NCBI GenBank assembly: GCA_019058245.1
Contig: JAHPZJ010000007.1
Coordinates: 1 to 34,941 of the forward strand
Length of the DNA stretch: 34,941 nucleotides
From: Promethearchaeota archaeon
Lineage (GTDB): Archaea > Asgardarchaeota > Lokiarchaeia > Sigyniarchaeales > SOKP01
Direction: 5' to 3'
Made by a program: the position numbers and the translations under genes. Positions 7,909 through 15,665 of the stretch are shown one piece after another. Position 1 is the first letter of the stretch; every line of letters begins with the position of its first letter. The notes beneath the pieces were generated by a model that was given only the letters and a program-made list of their open reading frames with translations, made no database searches and was not told the origin of the DNA.

Positions 7909-9639
7909 TTAATGATATAGAAACAAAAAACGTTCCATATAGTATAAGAAAATCTGATTATAATAACCATTAAAATAGAAGTCTGAAGCATGACCAGCAA
8001 GAGGCATCCATAATATAGTACACTTTCTATTTCCTTTAGCGTAATATGTATTTTGTATATTTTGTGAGATACTAAAATAATTAAGTATATCATGGGTACC
8101 TTGAAAAATAAGGCAGGGTGGACTATCACGTTCAACTAATTTCTCTGGATTTTTGAATACATCAGAACCACTAACTCCAAAAAACCCCATTTGTCCATTT
8201 GCCGGATAAAATGGAACTAAACCTTTGATTTTTATACTCGTACTAAAAATATCCGTATAATTTCCACTCGCAATAGCTAAAGCTACAGCACAAGTCAGAT
8301 GTCCTCCAGCGGAACCTCCACTTATAAATACAGAATCTAAATTAGCACCATAAATTTCCGTATGATTAGTAATATAACTAGTAAAGACACCAATATGTCG
8401 GATCATATCATCTATATTGAAATTCCCTTTTTTATAATTTGGAGTTAGAGGATCAAGGGCATATAAAGGATTTTCATCTATCCCATATTGTATATCAAAA
8501 ACATTATAACCTTGAGCTGCAAAATACTTATTCATCTGCATCATATTCATTAAACCTTTATCACCAGAGACCCAACCCCCTCCATGGATTCGGATGATTG
8601 TTGAATTAACACCAGGAAGATCATTTGTTTTAATCAAGGGCATATAAGCATCAAAATAGAGTTTAATATCTTCATCATCATAGAATAATGTATTTTTTTC
8701 AATTTTACAGTCCTTAGGAGGGATTCCTAAAAAATAATTTGATAACGAAAATGGAGTTTCTATAAAGTGTCGATTTACCTCTTGAGGGATACTTTCCTTC
8801 CAATTTGACTCAAACATATTCGAAAAGTTCCTTTCGATGGTAATAGTCGTGTTATGTGTTAAAAACAGAGGTACCATTAATAATCCAGAAACTATAATAC
8901 CAATTGTTATATTTCTATAAACTTTTTTATTGTTCCATTTACGATGTTTTAATTTCAAGAGTAAGATTGTATTTGCAAAAAAGATTAGTGAAAAGAATAG
9001 ACCAAATTGCCCTGAAATAATTGCTATAAACGTGCTGACAATTTCAAAAGATCCAAAAATACAGACTATTCCAAAGAGGATTCCTATAATGAAAGTTATT
9101 CTAGATATAATTGTTAGAACCTTTTTTAAGAAATATTTAGTTTTTATAAATTTTATTGAATATTTCCTCTGGACAATTTGATTCTGCAACCTTAGGTTAT
9201 ATTGTTCACTAATTCTAATCCCAAAAATAGCATAAAAAATTCCAAAAGCCATTGTTCCAAAATAAAAAAGATAAATTAACATATAGGCTCCTAAATTATC
9301 AATTAATCGATTAGAATAAGTAACTGAAATCAGTAAATTCCCTAGCATCAAGCATACTATAGCAATAATAATAAAAATCAAATAAATATAACTCAACAAG
9401 TTCCACTTCGGGAATATAAAATGATTATTCCTTTCCTTTATTGAATTTATAAAAATCAATATAATATTTTCAAAAAGAGCTATTAATAAAATAACCCCAA
9501 AATAATCCCATAAGGTAGAATAAATTGGAAATAATATATAGATAATTCCTAAGAAGATACAGCATGAATTCAAGATAACTGTTAAGTAGCTTACAATTTT
9601 AGATGGAGGAAATTTTAACCATTTATTATTAGTATTCAT
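7909..9639 (-). CDS. Membrane-anchored alpha/beta-hydrolase (HSL/BD-FAE-type esterase)
   Basis: The protein joins an N-terminal membrane domain to a C-terminal esterase. Residues 1-265 contain roughly seven or eight hydrophobic segments (for example 14-40, 47-66, 82-105, 118-141, 180-198, 208-230, 244-261) and no known transporter motif. Residues about 290-576 form an alpha/beta-hydrolase of the hormone-sensitive-lipase/acetyl-hydrolase type: oxyanion motif HGGGW at 352-356, nucleophile elbow GGSAGG with Ser443, acid Asp517 (GTHD) and His550 (AGHASDF). All catalytic residues are present. After the last membrane segment a threonine/asparagine-rich stretch (FLTHNTTITIERNFSN) suggests that the hydrolase faces outside. 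The substrate is unknown; short-chain esters or acetylated polymers are possible. It is a single gene with no operon partner. Such membrane-esterase fusions are known in bacteria. Confidence 0.85.
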   Translation of the reverse strand: MNTNNKWLKFPPSKIVSYLTVILNSCCIFLGIIYILFPIYSTLWDYFGVILLIALFENIILIFINSIKERNNHFIFPKWNLLSYIYLIFIIIAIVCLMLGNLLISVTYSNRLIDNLGAYMLIYLFYFGTMAFGIFYAIFGIRISEQYNLRLQNQIVQRKYSIKFIKTKYFLKKVLTIISRITFIIGILFGIVCIFGSFEIVSTFIAIISGQFGLFFSLIFFANTILLLKLKHRKWNNKKVYRNITIGIIVSGLLMVPLFLTHNTTITIERNFSNMFESNWKESIPQEVNRHFIETPFSLSNYFLGIPPKDCKIEKNTLFYDDEDIKLYFDAYMPLIKTNDLPGVNSTIIRIHGGGWVSGDKGLMNMMQMNKYFAAQGYNVFDIQYGIDENPLYALDPLTPNYKKGNFNIDDMIRHIGVFTSYITNHTEIYGANLDSVFISGGSAGGHLTCAVALAIASGNYTDIFSTSIKIKGLVPFYPANGQMGFFGVSGSDVFKNPEKLVERDSPPCLIFQGTHDILNYFSISQNIQNTYYAKGNRKCTILWMPLAGHASDFYFNGYYNQIFLYYMERFLFLYH

Positions 9640-9903
9640 TATTTCTTACTATTTATTTATCCCCTGTTTTAACCTTAGATATAATCGTCAGATCTATTTA
9701 TAAGGAATCTTAAAATTATCTTATTCTCTTATATCTATTGATTCACATAGGAATCATAGTTTAACCTTGAATAAATAGTCAAAAAAGTTATATTAAAATA
9801 TAATTAAATAGATATATTTTTAAATTGGAAGCGGAGAATATTAGGAATTAAGATCTATGTCAAAAAAGAGAATAAGATCTTCTTTTCTTCTCATCTTTTT
9901 ATG
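9640..9903. other. Intergenic stretch, esterase promoter side
   Basis: The gap before the esterase start contains AT-rich promoter-like sequence. A short plus-strand frame (35 codons from ATG 9858, beginning MSKKRIRSSFLLIFL) has a purine-rich GCGGAG run about 25 bases upstream, but it shows no domain and overlaps the hairpin at 9904-9929. I do not consider it a supported gene. Confidence 0.2.
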
Positions 9904-9929
9904 TGATAATGACACGTACTTCATTATCA
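9904..9929 (-). terminator. Perfect 9-bp hairpin downstream of larA
   Basis: TGATAATGA (9904-9912) and TCATTATCA (9921-9929) are exact reverse complements around an 8-base loop. The structure lies 24 bases beyond the LarA stop codon on the minus strand. It is not followed by a long U-run, so it could be a terminator, an mRNA-stabilising 3' structure or a protein site. Confidence 0.45.
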
Positions 9930-9953
9930 TTAAAACAATAGTTACTTATAATA

Positions 9954-11258
9954 TTAGGGTTTAATCTGCGGATCTTTCAATGAAGGAATTATTTGAGGAC
10001 CATTTGGCAATATTAGTATAGAGGCATTATTACCATATTTTTTTAAACACTCTGCAATAGCATCTTCAACAGTTTTAGCATATTTCAATCCAATATTGCC
10101 AATTTCAGCTTCATTTAAACTTGAAATCACATATATATCTACTTTCATAAGAATTCTAGCTAGAATTTGGATTTCCCATTGATCTGGAACAATTAATTTT
10201 TTATCTAAAATTTTTTTATATAATTCATCAGGTTTAAGCCCAGAAAAAATCAAATCCTTAAATTCATTTTGTCCAATCCCTACTCCATCAGCACATTCAT
10301 TGACAGAAATAATCGTTCCTCCTTTTTTTATGACCAATTCCCCAATAGCCATACTCTTTACAGCTTGATACAAATTAAGATCGAGGGGATATCCACCATT
10401 TCCACATATAACAATATCATATGGATTATGTATTTCTCGGAAAATATGTTTTATCTGATAATCTACAAGTTTTTCATGAGCTTTTTCGAAATCCCCAGAA
10501 GCTACTTGTACAATCTCATGTTTTTCATTTATACAGACATTTACAATGAAATCTACTCCAATCATTTTAGACAGTTCTATTGAATTTTTATGTAATGGAT
10601 TATCCTCATAAATTCCAAAACGAGCAAAGGGGGAGGCAATATTTTTTGCAGAGTGATTAAATTGAATAGTATCTGCTCCCGCTATCCCTGGAACTATCGA
10701 TTTACGGCCTCCAGCGAACCCAAAAAAGAAATGAGGCTCAACATATCCAGTTAAAATCTTCACATCTGCTTTATAATATAGTTTATTTACTAAAATTAGA
10801 GAATTATCTTTAGTAGTTCCTAAATTGATCAAAGAGTTTTCATCAGTGGCCACATGATCAATAACATTAATTCTATTTATTAGATTCTGTCCCAAAATTC
10901 GATTCAATTCTTCTTCACGAGAAGTACGATGTAACCCTGTAGCAATTAATATCGTGATTATATCATCATTAATCCCATAGACGTTTAATTCTGCAATCAA
11001 TGCATCTAGAATTAAATGCGAAGGAACAGGTCGAGTTGCATCACTAGCAACAATGCATACGGAGTTTATTTTACTTTTCTTTTTTAGTATTTCTTTAAGA
11101 GTTCTACAACCTATCGGATTTTTAATTGATTCCTTAATTTTTTCAATGGGATTTTCAATAGGCTTTTGTTCTTTAGGTTTGAAGATAGATACATTCCATT
11201 TTGGATCAATATTTATATCAAGACCTAATTTTCCATAATCAAATTTCATGACTTTCAA
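9954..11258 (-). CDS. larA: LarA-type nickel-dependent lactate racemase family protein
   Basis: LarA interconverts D- and L-lactate (relatives act on other 2-hydroxyacids) with a covalently held nickel-pincer nucleotide. The signature residues are all present: DATRPVPS (73-80), H110 in TGLHR, H176 in EPHFFFGFAGG, K186 in GGRKSIVPG and H202 in QFNHS. The H176-K186-H202 spacing (10 and 16 residues) equals that of the characterised Lactobacillus enzyme (H174, K184, H200). Length (434) is normal. The stop overlaps the ATG of nothing downstream; upstream, its ATG overlaps the stop of the FAD/Fe-S lactate dehydrogenase-like gene by four bases (ATGA), so the two are translationally coupled. The cofactor genes larB, larC and larE are not in this window and must be elsewhere if the enzyme is active. 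Exact substrate is inferred. Confidence 0.92.
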   Translation of the reverse strand: MKVMKFDYGKLGLDINIDPKWNVSIFKPKEQKPIENPIEKIKESIKNPIGCRTLKEILKKKSKINSVCIVASDATRPVPSHLILDALIAELNVYGINDDIITILIATGLHRTSREEELNRILGQNLINRINVIDHVATDENSLINLGTTKDNSLILVNKLYYKADVKILTGYVEPHFFFGFAGGRKSIVPGIAGADTIQFNHSAKNIASPFARFGIYEDNPLHKNSIELSKMIGVDFIVNVCINEKHEIVQVASGDFEKAHEKLVDYQIKHIFREIHNPYDIVICGNGGYPLDLNLYQAVKSMAIGELVIKKGGTIISVNECADGVGIGQNEFKDLIFSGLKPDELYKKILDKKLIVPDQWEIQILARILMKVDIYVISSLNEAEIGNIGLKYAKTVEDAIAECLKKYGNNASILILPNGPQIIPSLKDPQIKP

Positions 11259-12991
11259 GTATTTTTATGAATTATTTCACGTGCTTTTTCAAAAATCTCG
11301 ATTGTGTTCACTCCAGCAGGACATTTTATTTGACAGAGACCACATAATGTACATGTATGTAAAACTTTCATGATTAAATCATTTAATTTTAAATCCCCAT
11401 ATACCAAACCATTTAAAAGGCTTAAGCGTCCTCTTGGACTGTATGTCTCTATTTGATATTCAATTCTAGAAGGACATGAGATACAAAACCCACATCTCAT
11501 GCATTTTAATTCTAGGAATTTACCCTTTTGTTTTTTTAAGGTACGTGTCGGTTTTTTTTTAATTAATGCCCGTGTATCGCCCTTTCCAATTCCAGGATTC
11601 AAAATCATATTTGGATCAAAAAGTTTTTTGATTTGCGCCATTAATTCAATTACATGTTCATCATGCTCGAGTTTTAGATAGGGTGTTTTAATTTTTCCAA
11701 TTCCATGTTCACCAGTTATAGTTCCCCCTACGGGTATTATAATTTCTCTATATAAATAGTCTATTGCTTTTTCAAAATCCTTAACATCTTCTTCATTATT
11801 CTCATTAAATAGAAAGGTTGGATGCAAATTTCCTTCCATATGGCAAATAATACCGACTAATAAATTCTTAGCATTGATTTTTTTAGGGATTTCCTCAATT
11901 TTTTTAATAACATCAGAAAATTGAGAAATTTGAATGGTACAGTCTTCAACACTTGTATTTGGACGAATTCTTGAAAGAGCTGGGAGGTTAGCTTTCCTTG
12001 CAAGAATTAGCCTTTCTCTTTCCTCTTGGTTCATAGCTACTCTGTTAAATATAGGTTTTTTTTTTATAATAATATCAAACATCGATGCAAATTCATCATC
12101 TACTTCCCTTGCAGAATTTCCATCCACTTCAGCTAATAAGATATATCCATCTGGAAATTCTAAGAACTCTCCACCCAGATATTCAGAAACAGCTTTTAAA
12201 ACCACCTTATCCATGAATTCTAGTAAGTTAGGTACAATTCCACTTCTCCTTATTTCTATAACAGCATCTTTCAAATTATTAATATCATTAAAAATGAATA
12301 CTCCTAATTTTCTTTTCTTTGGCAGAGGTCTAATTCTTAATCCGATTTTAGTAATAACGCCTAATGTGCCTTCAGAACCAATGAATAAGTCTTTTATATT
12401 ATAAGAAGATACTGATTTTAATACTTTTGACCCTAAATTAATAATTTTCCCATGTGGTAAGATTACTTCCATATACATGACATAATTTTTTGTAACTCCA
12501 TATTTGAATGCCTGAATTCCCCCAGCATTAGTCGCAACCATTCCGCCTATAGTAGCAACGGAACTTGAACCTGGATCTGGAGGAAAAAAATATCCAAATG
12601 GTTTTAAAGTATCATTTAATTCATCACAAATTACTCCTGGTTCAACCTCAACATAATTATTTTCAATATTTATTTTAATTATCTTGTTCATCTGGCTTAA
12701 ATCTAATATTATCCCCCCATATGGACTCAATGGGCCAGATGATAAACTTGTCCCGCTCCCTCGAGGAGTAACTGGAATTTTATTTAAATTTGATAATTTT
12801 ATTATTTCAGCAATTTGAGAAGTATTTTGTGGAATTAAAATTAAATCTGGAATCCAATCCTTATTAAAAATTGATCCTCCAAAAGCATATGTCCATCTAA
12901 CTTCAAAATTGTTAAAAAAAAATTTTTCTCCAATGATTTTTTTTAATCTATTTGATAGAGTTTGCGAAATTCTATTATATTTTATATCCAT
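11255..12991 (-). CDS. FAD-linked oxidase fused to 2x[4Fe-4S] domain, D-lactate dehydrogenase-like
   Basis: The protein oxidises a 2-hydroxyacid, probably D-lactate or glycolate, and passes electrons to its own iron-sulfur clusters. Residues about 45-225 form the PCMH-type FAD-binding domain (VTPRGSGTSLSSGPLSPYGG, then PPDPGSSSVATIGGMVATNAGG). Residues 225-470 are the FAD-oxidase C-terminal domain with GEHGIGKIKTPYL and FDPNMILNPG. The C-terminus adds two ferredoxin-like cysteine sets: C497, C500, C503, C506 (CMRCGFCISCP) and C547, C550, C553, C557 (CTLCGLCQIKCP). No CCG domain is present, unlike the split GlcF-like partner at 18862. The gene overlaps larA by four bases, which supports lactate as substrate. 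A TATA-like element lies at about 13014-13024 on the minus strand. Confidence 0.9.
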   Translation of the reverse strand: MDIKYNRISQTLSNRLKKIIGEKFFFNNFEVRWTYAFGGSIFNKDWIPDLILIPQNTSQIAEIIKLSNLNKIPVTPRGSGTSLSSGPLSPYGGIILDLSQMNKIIKINIENNYVEVEPGVICDELNDTLKPFGYFFPPDPGSSSVATIGGMVATNAGGIQAFKYGVTKNYVMYMEVILPHGKIINLGSKVLKSVSSYNIKDLFIGSEGTLGVITKIGLRIRPLPKKRKLGVFIFNDINNLKDAVIEIRRSGIVPNLLEFMDKVVLKAVSEYLGGEFLEFPDGYILLAEVDGNSAREVDDEFASMFDIIIKKKPIFNRVAMNQEERERLILARKANLPALSRIRPNTSVEDCTIQISQFSDVIKKIEEIPKKINAKNLLVGIICHMEGNLHPTFLFNENNEEDVKDFEKAIDYLYREIIIPVGGTITGEHGIGKIKTPYLKLEHDEHVIELMAQIKKLFDPNMILNPGIGKGDTRALIKKKPTRTLKKQKGKFLELKCMRCGFCISCPSRIEYQIETYSPRGRLSLLNGLVYGDLKLNDLIMKVLHTCTLCGLCQIKCPAGVNTIEIFEKAREIIHKNT

Positions 12992-13155
12992 ATTCCAAAA
13001 ATCGGAGTTGAGGTCTTATAATATTTAGTTGAACGCTTTTAGATATATTTTATTCTTTTAAAAAAAATAATAAGAATTCTATTTTATCAAACTTTAAATA
13101 AGTGTAGTTTATTATTATATAGACAAAAATTTCATATCGTGAATAGGAAGGTAAT
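12992..13155. promoter_or_regulatory. Divergent promoter region, lactate genes and longin gene
   Basis: The gap separates two divergent units. ATATTATAAG at about 13014-13023 (minus) serves the lactate operon. On the plus side TTATTATATAG at about 13111-13121 is followed by a strong Shine-Dalgarno, GGAAGGT at 13146-13152, just before the ATG at 13156. Confidence 0.4.
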
Positions 13156-13545
13156 ATGGGAAAGATTCTTAGAGATATATGGATTTTACATGAACATGGT
13201 ATAGCAGTATTTAGTCGAGTAATTGATCCAAATATTGCACCACAATTAGTTGGTGGTTTATTTTCAGCATTATTTAAATTTGCAGAAACTCTTTCTCATG
13301 GTGGAATTTCAAATTTTGAATTGAATAGTATTCGTTTTACGATTGAGAAGATAAATCATTTTATTTTCGTTACAGACTCATCCAAAAACGTTAAACCTAA
13401 ACGAGTTATGAATGAATTAAAAAAGATTACCAAAAAATTCTTTGAGCTATATCCTGAAATAGCTATAGAGAATTGGAATAATGACATAAATATATTTAAG
13501 AATTTTGAAGAAAAAATTATTGATTCATTGGTAGAATCAGTTTAA
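13156..13545 (+). CDS. Longin-like domain protein, 129 aa
   Basis: The order of elements fits a longin fold, the domain found in eukaryotic SNAREs, adaptins and SRX, and expanded in Asgard genomes. A first strand pair is ILRDIWILHEHGIAVFSRVI (5-24), then helix 1 PQLVGGLFSALFKFAETLS (29-47), then three strands around FELNSIRFTIEKI and HFIFVTDS (54-75), helix 2 with KRVMNELKKITKKFFELYP (82-100) and an extra C-terminal helix (IFKNFEEKIIDSLVESV). The opening pattern of a small protein reporting an internal ligand pocket (WILHEHGIAVFSR) is common in archaeal longin and roadblock proteins. Start is fixed by GGAAGGT. A tail-anchored gene follows 144 bases later. Roadblock cannot be excluded without structure prediction. 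Role may be to bind small GTPases or membrane coats, by analogy. Confidence 0.65.
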   Translation: MGKILRDIWILHEHGIAVFSRVIDPNIAPQLVGGLFSALFKFAETLSHGGISNFELNSIRFTIEKINHFIFVTDSSKNVKPKRVMNELKKITKKFFELYPEIAIENWNNDINIFKNFEEKIIDSLVESV

Positions 13546-13689
13546 AATAGGTCAAAATCTTTAAAGTATTAATTTTTCTAGCACACTTATACATTATTAT
13601 TTAAAATTTATAATAGAAAAAAATTTAAGATTAAGTTGTTTTTATAATAATGAAAAGGAAATTTATTAAGATATTTAAAGGAAAAATTG

Positions 13690-14013
13690 ATGAAACCAAC
13701 TGAAAAGAAGAACACAATCAATAACGATAATAATGAGGAAATTCCACTAATAAATAAACTGCCTTTAGGCGCATCGAATAACTTAGGTAATATAATTAAA
13801 AATCTATCAAAACCACGTTTCTTAGGATCATTTCATATGCAAAAAGATACAAGTTATAATTCTAACCTAGTAGAAAACCTAGTAGAAAGTGAATTAAAAT
13901 CAAAAATAACACATTCAATAAAAAACTCATTAATTAATCCAGTTACAAAAATTTTAATAATATCAGCAATCATCTTTAATCTTCTATGGATATTGTATAT
14001 TTATATTCTTTAA
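13690..14013 (+). CDS. Small tail-anchored membrane protein, 107 aa
   Basis: The protein is polar and lysine/asparagine-rich for its first 80 residues and ends in one hydrophobic segment (TKILIISAIIFNLLWILYIYIL), a tail-anchor topology with the bulk in the cytoplasm. The start is ATG 13690, seven bases after an AAAGGAAAA ribosome site; the TTG one codon earlier is less likely. A perfect 12-base tandem duplication at 13864-13887 encodes NLVE twice. Three cysteines or other motifs are absent and no family is recognised. It lies downstream of the longin-like gene in the same orientation, so a shared membrane-trafficking role is possible but speculative. Low-complexity composition limits homology detection. 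Confidence 0.62.
   Translation: MKPTEKKNTINNDNNEEIPLINKLPLGASNNLGNIIKNLSKPRFLGSFHMQKDTSYNSNLVENLVESELKSKITHSIKNSLINPVTKILIISAIIFNLLWILYIYIL
13864..13887 (+). repeat. 12-base tandem duplication
   Basis: AACCTAGTAGAA occurs twice in immediate succession. The duplication is in frame and adds the tetrapeptide NLVE to the small tail-anchored protein. Confidence 0.8.
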
Positions 14014-14108
14014 TCCTTTAATTTGAAGTTAATAAAGATCCAGAAAAACCTAAAAATGATACTATTTTTTAAAAACTATAATAAATTTCTATTTACTAAA
14101 TTTAATAG

Positions 14109-14133
14109 AATTTTATAATCTTCGAGTCTCGAA
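14109..14133 (+). promoter_or_regulatory. TATA-like element followed by palindromic operator candidate
   Basis: GAATTTTATAATC (14109-14120 region) resembles a TATA box. Immediately after it lies TTCGAG-T-CTCGAA (14121-14133), a perfect 6-bp inverted repeat with a single central base, in otherwise very AT-rich DNA. A repressor bound here would block access just beyond the TATA box, the commonest archaeal repression geometry. It precedes the glycerol-3-phosphate oxidation operon by about 60 bases. Confidence 0.45.
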
Positions 14134-14179
14134 TTTATTATCAATGACTAATGTTTTCAATGAAACTGATTTTATAGAA

Positions 14180-14186
14180 AGGTGAT
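14180..14186 (+). promoter_or_regulatory. Shine-Dalgarno fixing a TTG start
   Basis: AGGTGAT ends six bases before the TTG at 14193. The downstream protein begins directly with its FAD-binding strand (IYDVIIIGGG), so this TTG is the correct start. Confidence 0.7.
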
Positions 14187-14192
14187 GTAAAA

Positions 14193-15665
14193 TTGATTTA
14201 CGACGTTATCATTATTGGAGGTGGTGTTACTGGTTGTTGTATAGCTCGTACACTTTCAAAATATGATTTAAATATTTGCTTATTAGAGAAGGAAACAGAT
14301 ATCGCTTCTGGAACAAGCAAAGCTAATTCTGGTGTTATTCACGCGGGCTATGCATCTCCTAGAGATTATATTAAACGACAATTAGCTATTAGAGGAAATA
14401 AATTATATACTCAAGCAGCAGAGGAACTAAATTTCCCTTTTAAAAGAATTGGTTCGTTTGTCGTAGCTTTGGAGGATAATCAGATTAAGCAACTGGAAGA
14501 GGAAAGAAAAAAGGGGATTGAGGATGGGATTCCAGGATTAGAGGTCATTTTAAATAAAGAAAAAATAAAAAAAATGGAACCAAGACTAACTGATGAGGTT
14601 GTTGGTGTGTTGCATGCACCTACTGGTGGCCTTGCTAGTCCTTATGAATTAACCTTTGCCTTAGCAGAAAATGCTTCTATGAATGGAGTCAAATTTTTTA
14701 GAAATCGTAGAGTTGTCAAAATTACTCATCAAGAATATGTTTTTACTGTACGAACGCTTGCAGGAGAATTTAAGAGTCGAAATATTATCAATGCCGCAGG
14801 ATTGTATGCTGCCCAAATCTCTAGAATGTTAGGTTTAGATTATTTTAGCATAACACCAAGAAAAGGTGAATATATACTTTTTGACCGTAATGCAATTCAG
14901 CTAAATAAAATCTTATTCCCAATGCCCACAAAAATATCAAAAGGAATTTTAGTTTGCCCCACATTACATGGTAATACTTTTATTGGTCCAAATGCTCAAA
15001 ATATACCTGATCTTGAAGATATATCCACAACTACTTCAGGTTTAAAAGAAATCTTAGAAGGTGCCATGAAGTTAGTTCCCAGTCTTCCTGTAAGAAGCTC
15101 GATAAGAAATTTTGCTGGATTAAGAGCAGTCCCAGAGGCTTATGATTTTATCATAGATAATACTGATGTTTATGGATTTATTAATGTTGCTGGGATTTTA
15201 TCACCAGGATTAACAGCAACTTTTGCAATTGCAGAAAAAGTAGTCGAATTTCTTGAATTATTAGGTGAGAAATTAAAAGTGAAAGAGGATTATAATCCTA
15301 GTCGTCCTAAGCCAGAAAGATTTAAAGATTTTACCAAAGAAGAACTTGATAAAAAAATACAAGAAGATCCAACTTGGGGTAGAATCATATGTCGATGTGA
15401 AACCATTCCTGAAAAAGAAATTATAGATGCCATTCATGCCCCAGTTGGAGCTACGACAGTTGATGGAGTTAAATTTCGCTGTAGACCGGGAATGGGTAGA
15501 TGTCAAGGTGGGTTCTGCCGTCCTAGGGTTATTGAAATCTTGTCAAGGGAACTAAAGAAATCATATGAAGAAATTACTAAAAGGGGAGAGGATACCAACA
15601 TTTTAATTGGAAAAACTAAGGACTTTCTATTAAATCAAAAAAGGGAGGGATCTCGGGGAAAATGA
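14193..15665 (+). CDS. glpA: GlpA-like FAD-dependent glycerol-3-phosphate dehydrogenase with BFD [2Fe-2S] domain
   Basis: The protein is expected to oxidise sn-glycerol-3-phosphate to dihydroxyacetone phosphate. It begins with a Rossmann FAD motif GGGVTG (9-14) and ELEKE-like LLEKETDIASGTSKANSG, continues with a DAO domain, including GVIHAGYASPRD and the substrate-side segment SSIRNFAGLRAVPEAYDF, and ends (396-460) with a BFD-type [2Fe-2S] domain whose ligands are C400, C402, C437 and C442 (CxC then CxxxxC). Length 490 fits the Thermotoga/Firmicutes-type enzyme. It starts at TTG 14193 with AGGTGAT and its stop overlaps the next ATG by four bases (15662-15665). The next two genes are the oxidoreductase and DUF1667 partners, the same order seen in Thermotoga maritima TM1432-TM1434. 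Substrate is inferred from family and context. Confidence 0.88.
   Translation: MIYDVIIIGGGVTGCCIARTLSKYDLNICLLEKETDIASGTSKANSGVIHAGYASPRDYIKRQLAIRGNKLYTQAAEELNFPFKRIGSFVVALEDNQIKQLEEERKKGIEDGIPGLEVILNKEKIKKMEPRLTDEVVGVLHAPTGGLASPYELTFALAENASMNGVKFFRNRRVVKITHQEYVFTVRTLAGEFKSRNIINAAGLYAAQISRMLGLDYFSITPRKGEYILFDRNAIQLNKILFPMPTKISKGILVCPTLHGNTFIGPNAQNIPDLEDISTTTSGLKEILEGAMKLVPSLPVRSSIRNFAGLRAVPEAYDFIIDNTDVYGFINVAGILSPGLTATFAIAEKVVEFLELLGEKLKVKEDYNPSRPKPERFKDFTKEELDKKIQEDPTWGRIICRCETIPEKEIIDAIHAPVGATTVDGVKFRCRPGMGRCQGGFCRPRVIEILSRELKKSYEEITKRGEDTNILIGKTKDFLLNQKREGSRGK

Noticed and set aside
7878..8135. 85-aa minus-strand ORF at the end of the esterase
   Set aside because: It overlaps the esterase coding sequence, including the His550 region, in another frame and shows no protein-like pattern.
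11934..12404. 156-aa plus-strand ORF opposite the FAD/Fe-S gene
   Set aside because: Antisense to a well-conserved flavoprotein; no domain or start signal.
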